Shown here: positions 27,278 to 39,146 of the stretch, piece by piece | Numbering within the stretch: position 1 is the stretch's first letter | Layout of the letters: every line of letters starts with the position of its first letter | NCBI GenBank assembly: GCA_016711295.1 | Contig: JADJTE010000007.1 | Span: 248,001-312,000 of the forward strand | Length of the DNA stretch: 64,000 nucleotides | DNA from: Sphingobacteriales bacterium | GTDB taxonomy: Bacteria; Bacteroidota; Bacteroidia; Chitinophagales; UBA2359 | Reading direction: 5' to 3' | The notes under the pieces: generated by a model | Told to the model about the DNA's origin: nothing | Seen by the model: the letters and a program-made list of their open reading frames with translations, nothing else | Databases searched by the model: none | Position numbers and translations under genes: made by a program

Positions 27278-28552
27278 ATGCTTGAATTAGCCGCCATACG
27301 CGCCAACCCCGAAGCCATCAAACAAGGTCTTGCCGTGAAGCGATTTGCGCCCCTTAGCCTGATAGACGATATTGTGGCAGCCGACGAACAACGCCGCAAG
27401 CTACAACAACAAAGCGACGACCTACTAAATCGCCAAAATACGCTGTCGAAAGAGATAGGCAATCTCTACAAACAAGGCAAAACCGCCGAAGCCAACGAAG
27501 CCAAAGCCCAAACAACTGCCTTGAAAGAAGATAGCCAAGCCCTCCAACAACAACTCGCCGAGTCCGAAACATACCTCAACGAGTTGCTCATACAATTGCC
27601 CAACCTACCGCACGCATCAGTGCCCAAGGGCGCACACACCGAAGATAACCTCGAAGAATATCGCCACGGCACTATCCCCACCCTACACGAAGGCGCATTG
27701 CCACATTGGGAATTGACCGACCGCTACGACCTGATGAGCCTCGAATTGGGCGTAAAAATTACGGGAGCTGGTTTTCCTGTCTACAAAGGCAAAGGCGCAA
27801 GGCTGCAACGTGCCCTCATCGCATTTTTCTTAGACGAAGCCACGCGAGCAGGCTATACCGAAATATTGCCGCCCCACTTAGTCAATGCCGATAGTGCTTA
27901 TGCTACTGGGCAATTGCCCGATAAAGAAGGGCAAATGTATCACGTGGGCATTGACGGCTTATACCTCATACCGACCGCCGAAGTACCGCTGACAAATATC
28001 TACCGCGATGTAATACTCAAAGAAGAAGAGTTGCCCATCAAAATAGCGGGCTATACGCCTTGTTTTCGCCGCGAAGCAGGCTCGTATGGGGCGCACGTGC
28101 GCGGGCTGAACCGCGTACACCAATTCGATAAGGTCGAAATTGTGCAAATTGCCCACCCCGACCACTCCTACGAAGTGTTAGAAAAGATGAAAAGCCATGT
28201 TGCGGGGCTGCTCGAAAAATTAGAACTGCCCTACCGCGTATTGCGCCTTTGTGGTGGCGATATGTCGTTCGCATCTGCCCTTACGTTCGACTTTGAGGTC
28301 TACTCAGCAGCGCAAGAACGTTGGCTCGAAGTAAGTTCGGTTTCTAATTTTGAGACCTACCAAGCCAACCGCCTCAAACTGCGCTTCCGCGATACCGAAA
28401 CCAAAAAAAACCGCTTGGCGCATACCCTCAATGGCAGTGCCTTAGCCTTAGCCCGCATCGTTGCCGCTTTATTAGAGAATAATCAAACCCCCAACGGTAT
28501 TCATATCCCCAAAGCCCTACAAGCCTATACAGGATTTGACCAAATCAGCTAA
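27278..28552 (+). CDS. serS: seryl-tRNA synthetase
   Basis: SerRS charges tRNA-Ser with serine. The 424-residue intact protein has the N-terminal coiled-coil arm (about 30-100, QRRKLQQQSDDLLNRQNTLS). The class II core follows, with motif 2 at CFRREAGSYGAHVRG and motif 3 at LAHTLNGSALALARIVAALL, and the serine-site TAEVPLTN. Length and domain order are standard. The ATG at 27278 fits the usual MLELAAIRANPE start. A heptanucleotide array fills the upstream region, so the promoter lies within or before repeat DNA. Confidence 0.97.
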   Translation: MLELAAIRANPEAIKQGLAVKRFAPLSLIDDIVAADEQRRKLQQQSDDLLNRQNTLSKEIGNLYKQGKTAEANEAKAQTTALKEDSQALQQQLAESETYLNELLIQLPNLPHASVPKGAHTEDNLEEYRHGTIPTLHEGALPHWELTDRYDLMSLELGVKITGAGFPVYKGKGARLQRALIAFFLDEATRAGYTEILPPHLVNADSAYATGQLPDKEGQMYHVGIDGLYLIPTAEVPLTNIYRDVILKEEELPIKIAGYTPCFRREAGSYGAHVRGLNRVHQFDKVEIVQIAHPDHSYEVLEKMKSHVAGLLEKLELPYRVLRLCGGDMSFASALTFDFEVYSAAQERWLEVSSVSNFETYQANRLKLRFRDTETKKNRLAHTLNGSALALARIVAALLENNQTPNGIHIPKALQAYTGFDQIS

Positions 28553-28575
28553 ATGTCAGGCGACAGCACCAATTA

Positions 28576-28610
28576 GGCAATTTTTGGCGATAAAACTGTT
28601 AAAAATTGCC
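28576..28610. terminator. hairpin after serS
   Basis: A perfect 10-bp stem (GGCAATTTTT / AAAAATTGCC) with a 15-base loop lies 23 bp after the serS stop. It lacks a T-tract on the far side, so it is at best a weak terminator. Confidence 0.4.
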
Positions 28611-28727
28611 CTTGCAAGCATAGCTACACGAGAATTTGCATACATTCGCACTCAATATACCCCCTATATATCCGCTCAAAATCCCTTGTTGCTTATTTCG
28701 TTTCATTAATCACCTTTTCATAACACA

Positions 28728-30699
28728 ATGAACCAAAAAAATACCTTACCCTTTATTGTCGCTCTATGGAGTTTAGTCGCCTTATTATGTGGCTGCGGCG
28801 GTGGCGACGAACCCGTTATCCAAAAAGGCAGTGGCGCAAGTGCTACGGTCATCGACTCGGCTAAACTCAAAGCCGTATTTGCCGAATTAGACGCACTAAC
28901 TGCCGAACAAGGCGGCAAAGGATTTGAAGCTACTGCCGATGCGCAAGGCTGGAAAACAGCTACCCTCGTAGAAGCCTACGGCGACCCCAATGCCAAAAAA
29001 GGCGGTTCTATTACGATGTGCGAACAGGAGTTTCCGACTACCTACCGCGCCATCGGCAAAGATAGCCGCTTGCAGTCTATCAGCGTTATGACCAGCCTCA
29101 TGTACGAAACCCTATTGGGTTTAGATGGCAAAACGATGGACTTCCTGCCCGGTTTGGCTACCCACTGGAAAGTGTCAGACGACAAAATGACCTACGAATT
29201 CCGATTAGACCCCCGCGCACGCTGGTCTGATGGTATGCCCGTAGTAGCAGATGATATCGTGGCAACTTATAAACTCTATATCGACGAAGGACATGGCGAC
29301 CCCAACGTATATACTACCTACCGCGACGACATTGCTAACGTCGAAAAAGTAAGCCCTTGTCTCGTGCGCGTACGGCCAAACGCAAGGCATGGACGGCATT
29401 TAATACCATCGCTATCTTCATGCAGATATTCCCCGCCCACTATATCAGCAAAATAGACGGCAAAGGCTATTTAGAAAAATATCAATACCAAACCTTCCCT
29501 GGCACAGGTCCCTACGAAATAGACTACCAAACGACTAAAAACCCCGAACTATTGGTACTCAAACGCCGCCCCAACTATTGGGCTGCCAACGACCCCGTCA
29601 ATGCAGGCGTGTATAATTTCGACCAGATACGATTTATCTATGTTTTAGACGAAAAATTGCGCCTCGAAAAATTCAAAAAAGGCGGATACGATTTTTGCAA
29701 TACCATGCGAGCACAATGGTGGGCAGAAGAATTTACAACCAAGTCCAGCGACGATGTAAAACGCGGTTTGGTGCAAAAGGTAAAAATGTATAACTTCAAT
29801 CCGAAAGGTACATCGGGTTTGGCAATGAATACCAAAGAAGAACCCTTCAACGACCCCAAAGTGCGCAAAGCCATATCTATGCTTTGGAACTTTGACCAAT
29901 TGAACGAAAAATTATTCTTTGGCGAATATGTCAAAAATGTATCGTATTATCAAAACTCGGTGTACGAAAACCCCAACAACCCAACTCAAAAATATAACCC
30001 TAGCGCCGCTACTGTCCTACTCAAAGAAGCAGGCTGGGAAAAGAAAGCAGGCGAAAAATGGCTTTCCAAAGGCGGCAAACCCTTTGAATTGGATTTGGAA
30101 ATCGACCCCAGTTCAGAACGCATTTTTACGCCCCTACAACAAGATTTGGAGCGCGTAGGCATCAAACTGAATTTGGTGAACGTAACACCCCAAGCCCGCT
30201 TTGAAAAGGCAATGAAAAACAGTTTAAAATTACCTACCAAAATTGGGGCGGCACTACATTCCCCAACCCCGAAGGGATGATGCACTCTAAATATGCCGAC
30301 CAACTCGAAAATAGCAATATCACCGCTATGGCTATCAAACGCATCGACGACCTAAGTACGCAATACGAAGAAGAGTTTGACGTAGCCAAACGCATCAAAA
30401 TGGTGCAAGAGATAGACAGCCTCGCCGTAGCCGAAAATCACTACGCCTTTGGTTGGATAGCACCTTATACCGTCCGCGCTGTTTATTGGAACAAATTTAA
30501 CCACCCCAAATGCGGCGTTACGCGCATAGGCGACTACGAAGCCGCCTTTACGCTGTGGTGGTACGATGCCGACAAAGATGCCCAATTGCAAAAAGCCAAA
30601 GCCGACAAAACACTCACAATGACCAAACCCAACAACAAAGATGCCGTCGAATACCTCGACTGTTGGGGCGTGCGCAGCGGGGCAAAAGCAGAAAAATAA
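28728..30699 (+). CDS. family 5 solute-binding lipoprotein (oligopeptide ABC transporter), two frameshifts
   Basis: The product is about 656 residues and starts with a lipoprotein signal (WSLVALLCGC). SBP_bac_5 features include KGGSITMCEQEFPTTYRAIG, DDKMTYEFRLDPRARWSDGM, TGPYEIDYQTTKNPELLVLK and AISMLWNFDQLN, typical of oligopeptide-binding proteins (OppA/YejA type). Frameshifts near 29365 and 30225 split the gene into three frames; the joins restore normal family sequence (ITYQNWGGTTFPNPEG at the second). No permease genes are adjacent, so the transporter it serves is elsewhere. Confidence 0.85.
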
Positions 30700-30727
30700 A
30701 CCCGATAAGCGAGGATAAACCCTGAAC

Positions 30728-30773
30728 AAAGTTGGCACTAAGGCTACCCAAGCACTTAATGCCAACTTTTTTA
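30728..30773 (+). terminator. terminator after the solute-binding protein gene
   Basis: A 10-bp stem (AAAGTTGGCA / TGCCAACTTT) with a 22-base loop is followed by further T residues, 28 bp after the stop codon. The rest of the gap to 31119 shows no feature. Confidence 0.6.
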
Positions 30774-31119
30774 GTGCCAAAGATTGTCTTTGGATGCAGA
30801 ACTTTTGGCTATTTGGGCTAAAATAATTAATTTTGCTGCGCACAACCTCCACAACACAACCCAAGGCATATAAGATTGTAGTAGAAACCCACCGAAAAAC
30901 GTAGCTATTCAGGGGTTCGGGGCGCAGGTCATGAAGATTTAATGCCGTTTTTGCGGGGTCAAGAGGCACGCGCCGGCTTATTATTGGGGCAGCTAAATAG
31001 TGACCAAAAAGCAATGCACCGAATCCAAGTACAACACGATATAGATAAGCACCCGTATCCAAACGAAACCTCGTTTTTTTTATATCCTCTAACTTTTCTC
31101 ACCTTAGCTCATTCGGGTT

Positions 31120-32682
31120 ATGAACCGCCGTAAATTTCTACGCCATACCACCTCTGCCAGCGCAGGCGTGCTTTTATCTTCCATGTTCAATGGCTTTGAT
31201 ATAAAGGCTGCCCCTATGTTGGGTACGCTGCGCCAACAAAGCACCGATACTGACCACGTGTTAGTATTGGTACAGTTAGGCGGCGGCAATGACGGCTTAA
31301 ACACCGTAGTCCCCTTTGACCAATTTGGCAAGTTAGCCAATGCCCGCCCACAAATATTGCTACCCGAAGAGCAACTGTTGCCCATCAACGGCACAGATAG
31401 CGTAAAGCTACACCCTGCTATGACGGGTATGCAACAACTCTATAACGAGGGAAAGGTGCAAATCATACAATCCGTAGGCTATCCCGAACCTAATTATTCG
31501 CATTTCCGCTCGACCGATATATGGATGAGTGCGTCTGATGCTAACCAAACCCTCAATACGGGCTGGTTGGGACGGTATCTCAATTACGAATATGCCAACT
31601 ACCCAACCGAATACCCCAATGATACCATGCCCGACCCCTTGGCGGTCGAGATAGGCTATTCCTTATCCTTGGGTCTCCAAGGACCGCTTATCAATATGGG
31701 ATATACCATTTCCGACCCCGAATATTTTTACAACTTGATTGCAGGCATTCAGAGCCCCGCTCCCGAAACGCCTGCGGGCGAGCAATTGTCCTATATCCGC
31801 ATCATTGCCCAACAATCCCGCCAATACAATAGCGTAGTAACAGCAGCCTACAACAGCATAACAACGCAAGGCACTTATCCCGATAGCTTTTTAGCACAAC
31901 AACTCAAAATAGTTGCCCGCCTCGTTGCGGGTGGGCTGAAAACCCGCATCTATATCGTTCATTTAGATGGCTTTGATACGCACGATAACCAAATGAGCGA
32001 ACACGAAGAATTGCTGGCTGAACTGAGCAATGCCTTGCTGGCTTTTCAAAACGATTTGAGCTATCTGGGCATCGCCGACCGCGTATTGACCACCACTATA
32101 TCGGAGTTTGGCAGGCGCATCATCGGCAATGATAGCTACGGCAGCGACCACGGAGCCGCCGCACCCATGTTTATTGTGGGCGATGCAGTCAATAGCGGTA
32201 TTCTGGGCACTAATCCCGATTTGCCCGACAACGCTACCGAAGACGACAATTTGCCCATGCAATACGACTTCCGCTCGGTCTATGCTTCCTTATTGCGCCA
32301 ATGGTTTTGCGTACCCGAAGCCGATTTGTCGCTGACAATGCTGCAAGAATTCCCGCAATTGCCCATTATTGCCGAATCTGCCAACTGCATAGCAGTATCC
32401 GTACACGAAGCCAACCAACAAGCAGGGCGTTTAATCGTCAATGCCTACCCTAACCCTTTTGTCAGCAGTACCCGCATCAATTTCACGACCGACGGCGGGC
32501 ATACCGTCCTACAAATATTCAACGGTGCAGGGCAATTGGTCAAAACGCTGCGCAATGGCGTATGGACTGCGGGGCAATATACCGCCGACTTTGATGCCGA
32601 AGATTTACCCGCGGGCATTTACTATTGCCGCCTACAAAATGGCATGTTGCAACAAGTAAAACCCATCGTCAAGGCGCGTTGA
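31120..32682 (+). CDS. DUF1501 protein with T9SS type A sorting domain
   Basis: The intact 520-residue protein starts with MNRRKFLRHTTSASAGVLLS, a twin-arginine-like signal. The DUF1501 (sulfatase/alkaline-phosphatase-like) region contains LVQLGGGNDGLNTVVPF, then YSHFRSTDIWMSA, IVHLDGFDTHDNQ, TTTISEFGRRIIGN and GSDHGAAAPMFIVG. The last about 80 residues (NAYPNPFVSSTRINFTTD, ending LPAGIYYCRLQNG) are a type IX secretion C-terminal domain, so it should be exported across the outer membrane. Its reaction is unknown. Confidence 0.88.
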   Translation: MNRRKFLRHTTSASAGVLLSSMFNGFDIKAAPMLGTLRQQSTDTDHVLVLVQLGGGNDGLNTVVPFDQFGKLANARPQILLPEEQLLPINGTDSVKLHPAMTGMQQLYNEGKVQIIQSVGYPEPNYSHFRSTDIWMSASDANQTLNTGWLGRYLNYEYANYPTEYPNDTMPDPLAVEIGYSLSLGLQGPLINMGYTISDPEYFYNLIAGIQSPAPETPAGEQLSYIRIIAQQSRQYNSVVTAAYNSITTQGTYPDSFLAQQLKIVARLVAGGLKTRIYIVHLDGFDTHDNQMSEHEELLAELSNALLAFQNDLSYLGIADRVLTTTISEFGRRIIGNDSYGSDHGAAAPMFIVGDAVNSGILGTNPDLPDNATEDDNLPMQYDFRSVYASLLRQWFCVPEADLSLTMLQEFPQLPIIAESANCIAVSVHEANQQAGRLIVNAYPNPFVSSTRINFTTDGGHTVLQIFNGAGQLVKTLRNGVWTAGQYTADFDAEDLPAGIYYCRLQNGMLQQVKPIVKAR

Positions 32683-32710
32683 GTTCGATACGTATTATTG
32701 AAGCAGTTAG

Positions 32711-34000
32711 ATGGAACAACAGCCTCATCGCCACGTTAGAGGTAATCCGCTATCTTTTGGCAGTATATGCGGGCATATCACATTACCCGCTTCTAAGAGC
32801 CTGAGCAATCGCGCCCTTATCATAGCTGCCTTGTGTGGCGGCTGCACTTTATACAAACTATCAGATGCCGACGACACGCGCTTGCTCCAAACCGCCCTTT
32901 GTAGTAGCAGCGACAAGGCTCGTTACGTCGGGGCGGGAGGCACTACCGCACGTTTTTTGACCGCCTATTTTGCAGCAAGCGAGGGCACGCACTTGCTCTA
33001 CGGCACGCCGCGCCTACACCAACGCCCCATAGCCGATTTGGTCAATGCGCTGCGCGATTTGGGAGCAAACATCACCTACGAAGGTCTCGAAGGCTGCTTG
33101 CCTCTGCGTATAGTGGGCAAAACCCTGCGAGGCGGAACAGTGAGCCTCAATGCCAATATAAGCAGCCAATTTGTGAGTGCGTTGCTGCTCGTAGCTCCTA
33201 CATTTGCCGAAGGTTTGGAACTGACTATGAAGCAAAACCCCGTATCGAAACCCTATATCGATATGACTTTGGGCATAATGCGGCATTTTGGCGTAGCACA
33301 TACTTGGAAAGACGACAAGACCATCAGCATTGCACCGCAACCCTATATAGCGCGTAGCTATACGGTAGAAGCCGATTGGAGTGCCGCCTCGTATTATTAT
33401 GCCGCCGCCGCCTTAGCTCAACAAGCCGATATAACCCTATATGGGCTGCAAGCCGAATCGCTACAAGGCGACCAACGCATAGCCGACATAGCCCGCACAA
33501 CTTGGGGCATCACTACCCACTACCAAGCTAATGGCATACGCATCCTGCGACCTGCCAATGCGCCCTCGCACACCTCACAAGCCAACGAATGGTGTTTTGA
33601 CTTTACGCCTTGCCCCGACATCGCGCAAACAGTAGCAGTGGTCAATGCTGCTTTGGGCATACCGTCGCGCCTGATGGGGCTGCAAACCCTGCGCCACAAG
33701 GAAACCGACCGCATTGCCGCCTTAGACAACGAATTGCAGAAAATAGGCTATCGGCTCCTGCCCGATGCAGACAGCAGCAAGACGAGTTGCCGATTGCTGC
33801 CGATACCGCATTATACACCACTAAGCACCCATGATGCACCACCGCGCTTTGCTACCTACGACGACCACCGTATGGCTATGGCTGTTGCGCCATTATCGTT
33901 GCGCTACCCACAAGGCATAATAGTAGAAAATGCCGATGTAGTGGGCAAATCATACCCCTATTTTTGGCGCGATTGGGAAAGATTATGCAAGGGCGAATAA
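32711..34000 (+). CDS. aroA: 3-phosphoshikimate 1-carboxyvinyltransferase (EPSP synthase)
   Basis: EPSP synthase joins PEP to shikimate-3-phosphate in the shikimate pathway. The intact 429-residue protein has the N-terminal LPASKSLSNRALIIAALCGG, the PEP-binding VGAGGTTARFLTAYFA, and the C-terminal LRHKETDRIAALDNELQKIG and ATYDDHRMAMAVAPLSLR. These hold the usual Lys, Arg, Asp and Glu active-site residues. Start ATG 32711 lies 28 bp after the preceding stop, so it may be co-transcribed with the DUF1501 gene. Confidence 0.96.
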   Translation: MEQQPHRHVRGNPLSFGSICGHITLPASKSLSNRALIIAALCGGCTLYKLSDADDTRLLQTALCSSSDKARYVGAGGTTARFLTAYFAASEGTHLLYGTPRLHQRPIADLVNALRDLGANITYEGLEGCLPLRIVGKTLRGGTVSLNANISSQFVSALLLVAPTFAEGLELTMKQNPVSKPYIDMTLGIMRHFGVAHTWKDDKTISIAPQPYIARSYTVEADWSAASYYYAAAALAQQADITLYGLQAESLQGDQRIADIARTTWGITTHYQANGIRILRPANAPSHTSQANEWCFDFTPCPDIAQTVAVVNAALGIPSRLMGLQTLRHKETDRIAALDNELQKIGYRLLPDADSSKTSCRLLPIPHYTPLSTHDAPPRFATYDDHRMAMAVAPLSLRYPQGIIVENADVVGKSYPYFWRDWERLCKGE

Positions 34001-34124
34001 AAGCGGGCTTAGTTCAAACCCACCAAGGCAAAGAAACATCTTGCCAAATTGATGTGTGGTATTAGACCTAAATACTGTCGGAATAGCCCATTTTTTGTTA
34101 CTGTCTATATCACACCGCTATCAT

Positions 34125-34132
34125 TACCTTTG
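34125..34132 (+). promoter_or_regulatory. -7 box TACCTTTG before the subtilase gene
   Basis: TACCTTTG matches TAnnTTTG about 95 bp before the subtilase ATG and 16 bp before a small upstream reading frame. Confidence 0.4.
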
Positions 34133-34147
34133 CCGCATCAATAAGAT

Positions 34148-34234
34148 ATGAACGTAAAGAACGCGGCAACCACCAAGACTGCCTTGTCGTATCTTGTACT
34201 ATTATTTGCAGTAAACCAAATATTTTATGAATAA
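34148..34234 (+). CDS. possible 28-residue upstream reading frame
   Basis: This short frame (MNVKNAATTKTALSYLVLLF, then AVNQIFYE) has an ATG soon after a promoter box and overlaps the subtilase start by 8 bp. It resembles a truncated signal peptide or a leader peptide. No homology is recognised and it may be chance. Confidence 0.25.
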   Translation: MNVKNAATTKTALSYLVLLFAVNQIFYE

Positions 34235-37200
34235 TTTACAAATACTATTATTTTGCTTATTAGCGTCATTTAGTATTGCCTCGCCCTTATTTGCCAATAG
34301 CTGTTATGAGATATGCGTTGAAGAATGTGTATCGGTGTGGTGTCCGCCCAAAGCCGCCTTTTCGCAACTGCCTATTTTGCAGCGACCGCAATATAAAGAT
34401 GGCGAATTATATGTCAAAATACGCCCCGAATCGAGTTTGCGCCTGCACCGATTCTCGGTATGTGGGCAAATCGGCATTGCGACATCTACAAGCTACATAC
34501 GGCATACGTTCTATCGTGTTAGCATTTCCACATTTGCCCAATATGCACCAATATTATAAGTTACGATTTGACCGCTTCGACCAAGCCGACGCGCTTATCC
34601 GCGATTTGCAGCGTGAAGTTGCCATACAATTTGCCGAGCGCGTGCCGCAGCATTATTATTTTTATACACCCAACGACATACACCCCGACCAATATAACGT
34701 CATATTGACCCAAGCCGAACAAGCCTGGGATTTGACGACCGGCAGCAGCGATATCGTAATAGGTATGGTTGATGATGCCGTATTGACGACACACGAAGAT
34801 TTAAGTGGCAATATCTGGACTAATCCCGGCGAGACAGCAGGCAACGGCTTAGATGACGACGGTAACGGCTATATAGACGACATAAACGGCTGGGACCCCG
34901 CATCGAACGACAACGACCCCAACCCTGAAGGGGCGGACAATTTTAGTTTTTCGCACGGTACACACTGCGCAGGCATTGCTGCGTCTGTGACAAACAATAA
35001 TATAGGCGTAGCGTCGGTGGGCTTCAACGCCAGTTTAATGGCAGTAAAAACAGCTACGGACGGTAGCGGTGCAGTAGCAGCGGGTTACGAAGGTATAGAA
35101 TACGCTATTGCTTCGGGAGCCGATGTAATTAGCTTATCGTGGGGCGGCGGTGCCGAGTCTGCTACCGAGCAAGCCTTGATAGACGAAGCCTACAATGCGG
35201 GCATCGTAGTAGTAGCAGCAGCAGGCAACGACAATACAGATGTGCCAATGTTTCCTGCTTCGTATAACCACGTCATATCGGTTGCTGCTATTGACAACAA
35301 CGATACCAAAGCCGATTTTACCAATTACGGTTCTACTATTGACGTATGCTCGCCCGGCGTACAGATTTGGAGTTCTGTGGCTACGACCGATAACAGTTAT
35401 GAATTTTATGACGGCACCTCGATGGCTTGCCCTTATGTATCGGGTTTGGCTGCCTTGATGCTCGCCTACGACCCCACCGCTACTGTCGATAGGATAGAAG
35501 AATGCTTGAAAACAACCGCCGACGATGTATATGGCATCAACCCCACCTTTGTAGGACAATTAGGCGCGGGGCGCGTCAATGCTTTTAAAGCGGTACAATG
35601 TACGCCGTCTGTCCCAATTGCCTCGTTCAATACCTCGACCGATATAGCTTGCGCAGGCGAAACCTTCACTTTTTTTGATACCAGCAGCGGCCCGACCTAA
35701 CGAATTGGTATTGGTCGTTTCCGAGTGGTGCGCCATCGAGCAGTACAGCCCAAAATCCTACTGTTACGTATCCTACATCGGGCACATATAGTGTTACGCT
35801 CATTGTAGTCAATGCTTTGGGCAGCGATACAGTGACTCAAAATTTTGTGGTAGCACCTCCCACTGCCACTATCAGCGGCGATGCGGCTATCTTGGCGGGC
35901 TATATCATACCGCTCGAAATAGCATTTACGGGCACACCGCCATTTAGCATCACCTATACCGACGGCACTACTCCGCAAACTATCAATGGTATTATGGATA
36001 ATCCATATATCATTAGCGTATCGCCCGATACTATTACTACCTATACACTCCTGAGTGTGAGCAATGCATTTTGCAGCGGCACCGTATCGGGCGATGCCGA
36101 AGTATTTGTCATAACACCCGACCCCAATGACATCTGCGAGGTAGCCTTGCCATTCCCTCCTCTTGTAATAGGTACAGAGAGTTGTGTGACGGGCAATACG
36201 GGCATTGCCAACGGCGAATTGCCCTATATACACCAATCAGAATGTGCGGGCACGGCAGTACCCATTCCTGCTAATGATTTATGGTATAGCTTTATAGCCA
36301 TATCGAATATTGTAGACGTAGAACTCATCTTTGCGATGGATACCGCTGTTATATCTTTCTATGAGGGTACGTGTGAAGGGCTGATTGGGCGCGGCTGTGC
36401 TATATCAACCGACGGAACACTCAATACCACCTTTGCGCCTGTCACTGCGGGCACGACCTATTTCATACAAGTAGCAGGTGGTTCCTTGTCTGACGACGGT
36501 GCGTTTACACTTTGTATCGAAAATTATGGCGAGAACATTGACGAAATATGCGCATTAGGACAATCGGTAACAGTCAATCCGCTGCCATTTTTGGGCTCTT
36601 ATTTGCCTGGCACCACCGTCGAGTTTTGTTATACCTTAGAGGGCTATACCGAAAACAGCGTGGATTGGATACACGGTATCGTGCCCGTATTAGGTAGCGG
36701 ATGGGACGCAAGCAGCCTATCGCCTACCCAAACGCCGCCACCTTGCTCATTCGGCAACGAATGGGATTGGTATACCAGCGTGCAAGGCGAAAGCAATTAT
36801 TCGCAAACGGTTGTAGGTCCGCAAGGTCCGGGCTTTTTTGTCGAAAATCCAGGACCCGGTCCCAACCCCAACGACCCAGGCGATAACTTCGGCGATGCTT
36901 GGGGCAACGATGGCTGTACGTGGACGTTTTGCTTTGAAGTGACCACCCTCGCCGCCTGCCCACCCGCCGCCGACGGGCAAGACCTGAGTGTATTGATTAA
37001 GAATTTTTCGGACTCCGAAACCGGTGCTTGGACAGCAAGTGACGGTACCCCAACCATATGTACCTTAGACCCCGAATATCTGTTCAAGGCAGTAGTGACG
37101 TGTTGCCCTATTCCCGACCTTGACGGCATCAACCCCACGTGTAGCAACCCCGATACAGGTAGTATAACAGCTACGCCGACAGGTGGCACAGCCCCGTTCT

Positions 37201-38755
37201 CGTTTGTATGGAGTACCGGTTTTAGTGAAACAAGCAATACTACCTCTACAATTAGCAATCTAACACCTGGCTTTTATATAGTGACGGTGACAGACAATGA
37301 GGGCTGTTCAGAAGAAGCCTCTTATACCTGGCATTGGACGACGAAGGTTTTGCTGCCATAGCTCCCAATGCGTTTGTTTGTAGCAGCGACAGCGTACAGT
37401 TGAGCGTAACAGCTACGGGCGCGGTCGATTTTTTGTGGAGCCCCTCTACTGGTTTGTCCGACAACCACATAGCTACTCCTATGGCATCGCCCGACGAAAC
37501 AACCGATTATATAGTAGTTGTCACCGACGCTACGGGCTGTACGGCTTATGCGCAAATGACCGTGAACGTAGCACCTTCGCCTACCATCAATGCCGGACCA
37601 AACCAAACAGTATGCCCAGGCGAGGGCGTGCAATTGCAAGCTACGGGCAGCGCAGGTTTGTATAGTTGGACTCCTGCAACGGGTTTGAGTAATCCCAGTA
37701 TTGCCAACCCCATAGCATCGCCCGCCCAAAATACGGAATACGTCGTATCGCTGCTGAGTGCCAATGGCTGTACGAGCCGCGATACGGTGAAAATATTCGT
37801 AGCCCCTGAACCATTTTTTCCCGATTTGGCGGTAGATACAACCGTTTGTACTACCGATGCCATACAGATAAAATTATCGGACGAATATCCTATTGCGCTA
37901 TATAATTATCAATGGTCGCCTACAATAGGCTTAGACGACCCCACGCGCCCCGATGCCATTGCTACTATCACGGACGATATTACCTATACCATTACCGTGA
38001 CCAATGCGTTGGGGTGCAGTTCGGTGCATAGCGTAGCTATCACAGTTGCTAATGCCGATTTGAGCGTCAATATCGGCAATGATACCACTATTTGCGGCAA
38101 TAGGCCCCTTGTCATCACGCCCAACGGCACGTATGCGTCATACGCATGGACGGGAGGCAGCACCGAGCAGAGCCTTAGCGTCAGCCAAAGCGGTATGTAT
38201 GTGCTGACGGTGAGCAATGCCCTTGGCTGCGGTGCGGCGGATAGCATCAACGTGGCGTTCAGCCAAGCTACCCCCAATATCACAGGCGATTTAGACTTAA
38301 TAGACGGCGAAACGAGCATACTCAGCGTCAGCCCCGCCGATTTTGACCAATATCTATGGTCGAGCAGCCAAACCGCGCCGAGCATTACCGTAGCAGATGG
38401 CGGCACTTATGCTGTAACTGTTACCAATGCCGACGGCTGTACGGGCACCGACAATGTAGTGGTAAATGTAGCTGCTCGCAACGATATAATGATACCGAGT
38501 GCCTTTTCGCCCAATAACGATGGCATCAACGACCAATTGCGCGTGATACCCACCAACGGCATCACTGCCTTTGAATGGCAAATATTTAACCGCTGGGGCA
38601 ACCTACTGTTTAGCAGTTCAGACATAAACGAGGGCTGGGATGGCAACTATCAAGACACCGATTGCGATATGGGTGTTTATGTGTATGTAGGCACAGTGAC
38701 GTTTAATGACGGCACACAAACCGAATTTAAGGGCAATGTAAGTTTGCTCCGCTAA
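34227..38755 (+). CDS. subtilisin-like protease with PKD modules and T9SS type B sorting domain, three frameshifts
   Basis: The roughly 1,500-residue secreted serine protease starts with a signal peptide (LLFCLLASFSIASPLFA). The S8 catalytic triad is visible: Asp in IVIGMVDDAVLTTHEDL, His in SFSHGTHCAGIAAS, Ser in YDGTSMACPYVSGLAALM, with the oxyanion Asn in VVAAAGND. PKD-like and SprB-like modules follow (SGTYSVTLIVVNALGSDTV; TSTISNLTPGFYIVTVTD). The C-terminus has the gliding-motility type B sorting domain, IMIPSAFSPNNDGINDQLRV and FNRWGNLLFSS. Frameshifts lie near 34455, 35697 and 37340; each join restores continuous domains, so one gene is inferred. Confidence 0.87.
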
Positions 38756-38805
38756 GTGGGTGCACTCCCAATTTCGACACTAATGGTCTGATTTTCTAAT
38801 TTTGA

Positions 38806-38876
38806 GTAAAAAATTAACGGGAGCATCTTGCTTGCGCCTTGCTACAAAGCAGCATTGAGCAAAATTTATGACCGAA
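38806..38876 (+). repeat. interspersed repeat (TTTGAGTAAAAAATAACG type)
   Basis: The order TTTGAGTAAAAAA, TAACGxGAxCATCTTGC, GCxCTTGCTAC, AGCATTGAxCAAA matches 57711-57783 and, in shorter form, 57534-57600. It begins where the 230-bp repeat relic ends. Confidence 0.55.
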
Positions 38877-39072
38877 ATTTAAAAATCAAACCAATAGTTA
38901 CCACAAATCAATTTATAACACCAATAAGACCTCAAAAAAAATGGTGGTGTTTTGCGCAAAACGCCCTATTATAGTCAATCATAATTGACAGCGCAAATTG
39001 ATGGCTTGCTCCGTAAAATCGAGAGTTTAGGGCATCAACGAATACCTTTCCAACTCTGGGCTATAAACAAGA

Positions 39073-39109
39073 CCGCCGCACTGTACTAAGTACAGCACGG
39101 CGGCTTTTT
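39073..39109. terminator. bidirectional terminator between convergent T9SS genes
   Basis: A stem with CCGCCG / CGGCGG base and an internal CTGTAC / GTACAG stem, followed by TTTTT on the plus strand, lies between the ends of the subtilase and the giant adhesin gene. Confidence 0.7.
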
Positions 39110-39146
39110 CGCTTATCCTCTCTTTTCAGAGCGGTAAAGGCGATGT

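Larger units (their letters stand above)
38756..39146. other. intergenic stretch with repeat debris and terminator
   Basis: It holds a relic of the 230-bp repeat (TGATTTTCTAATTTTGAGTA near 38790), the interspersed repeat listed at 38806, and a convergent terminator at 39073. No gene is seen. Confidence 0.55.
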
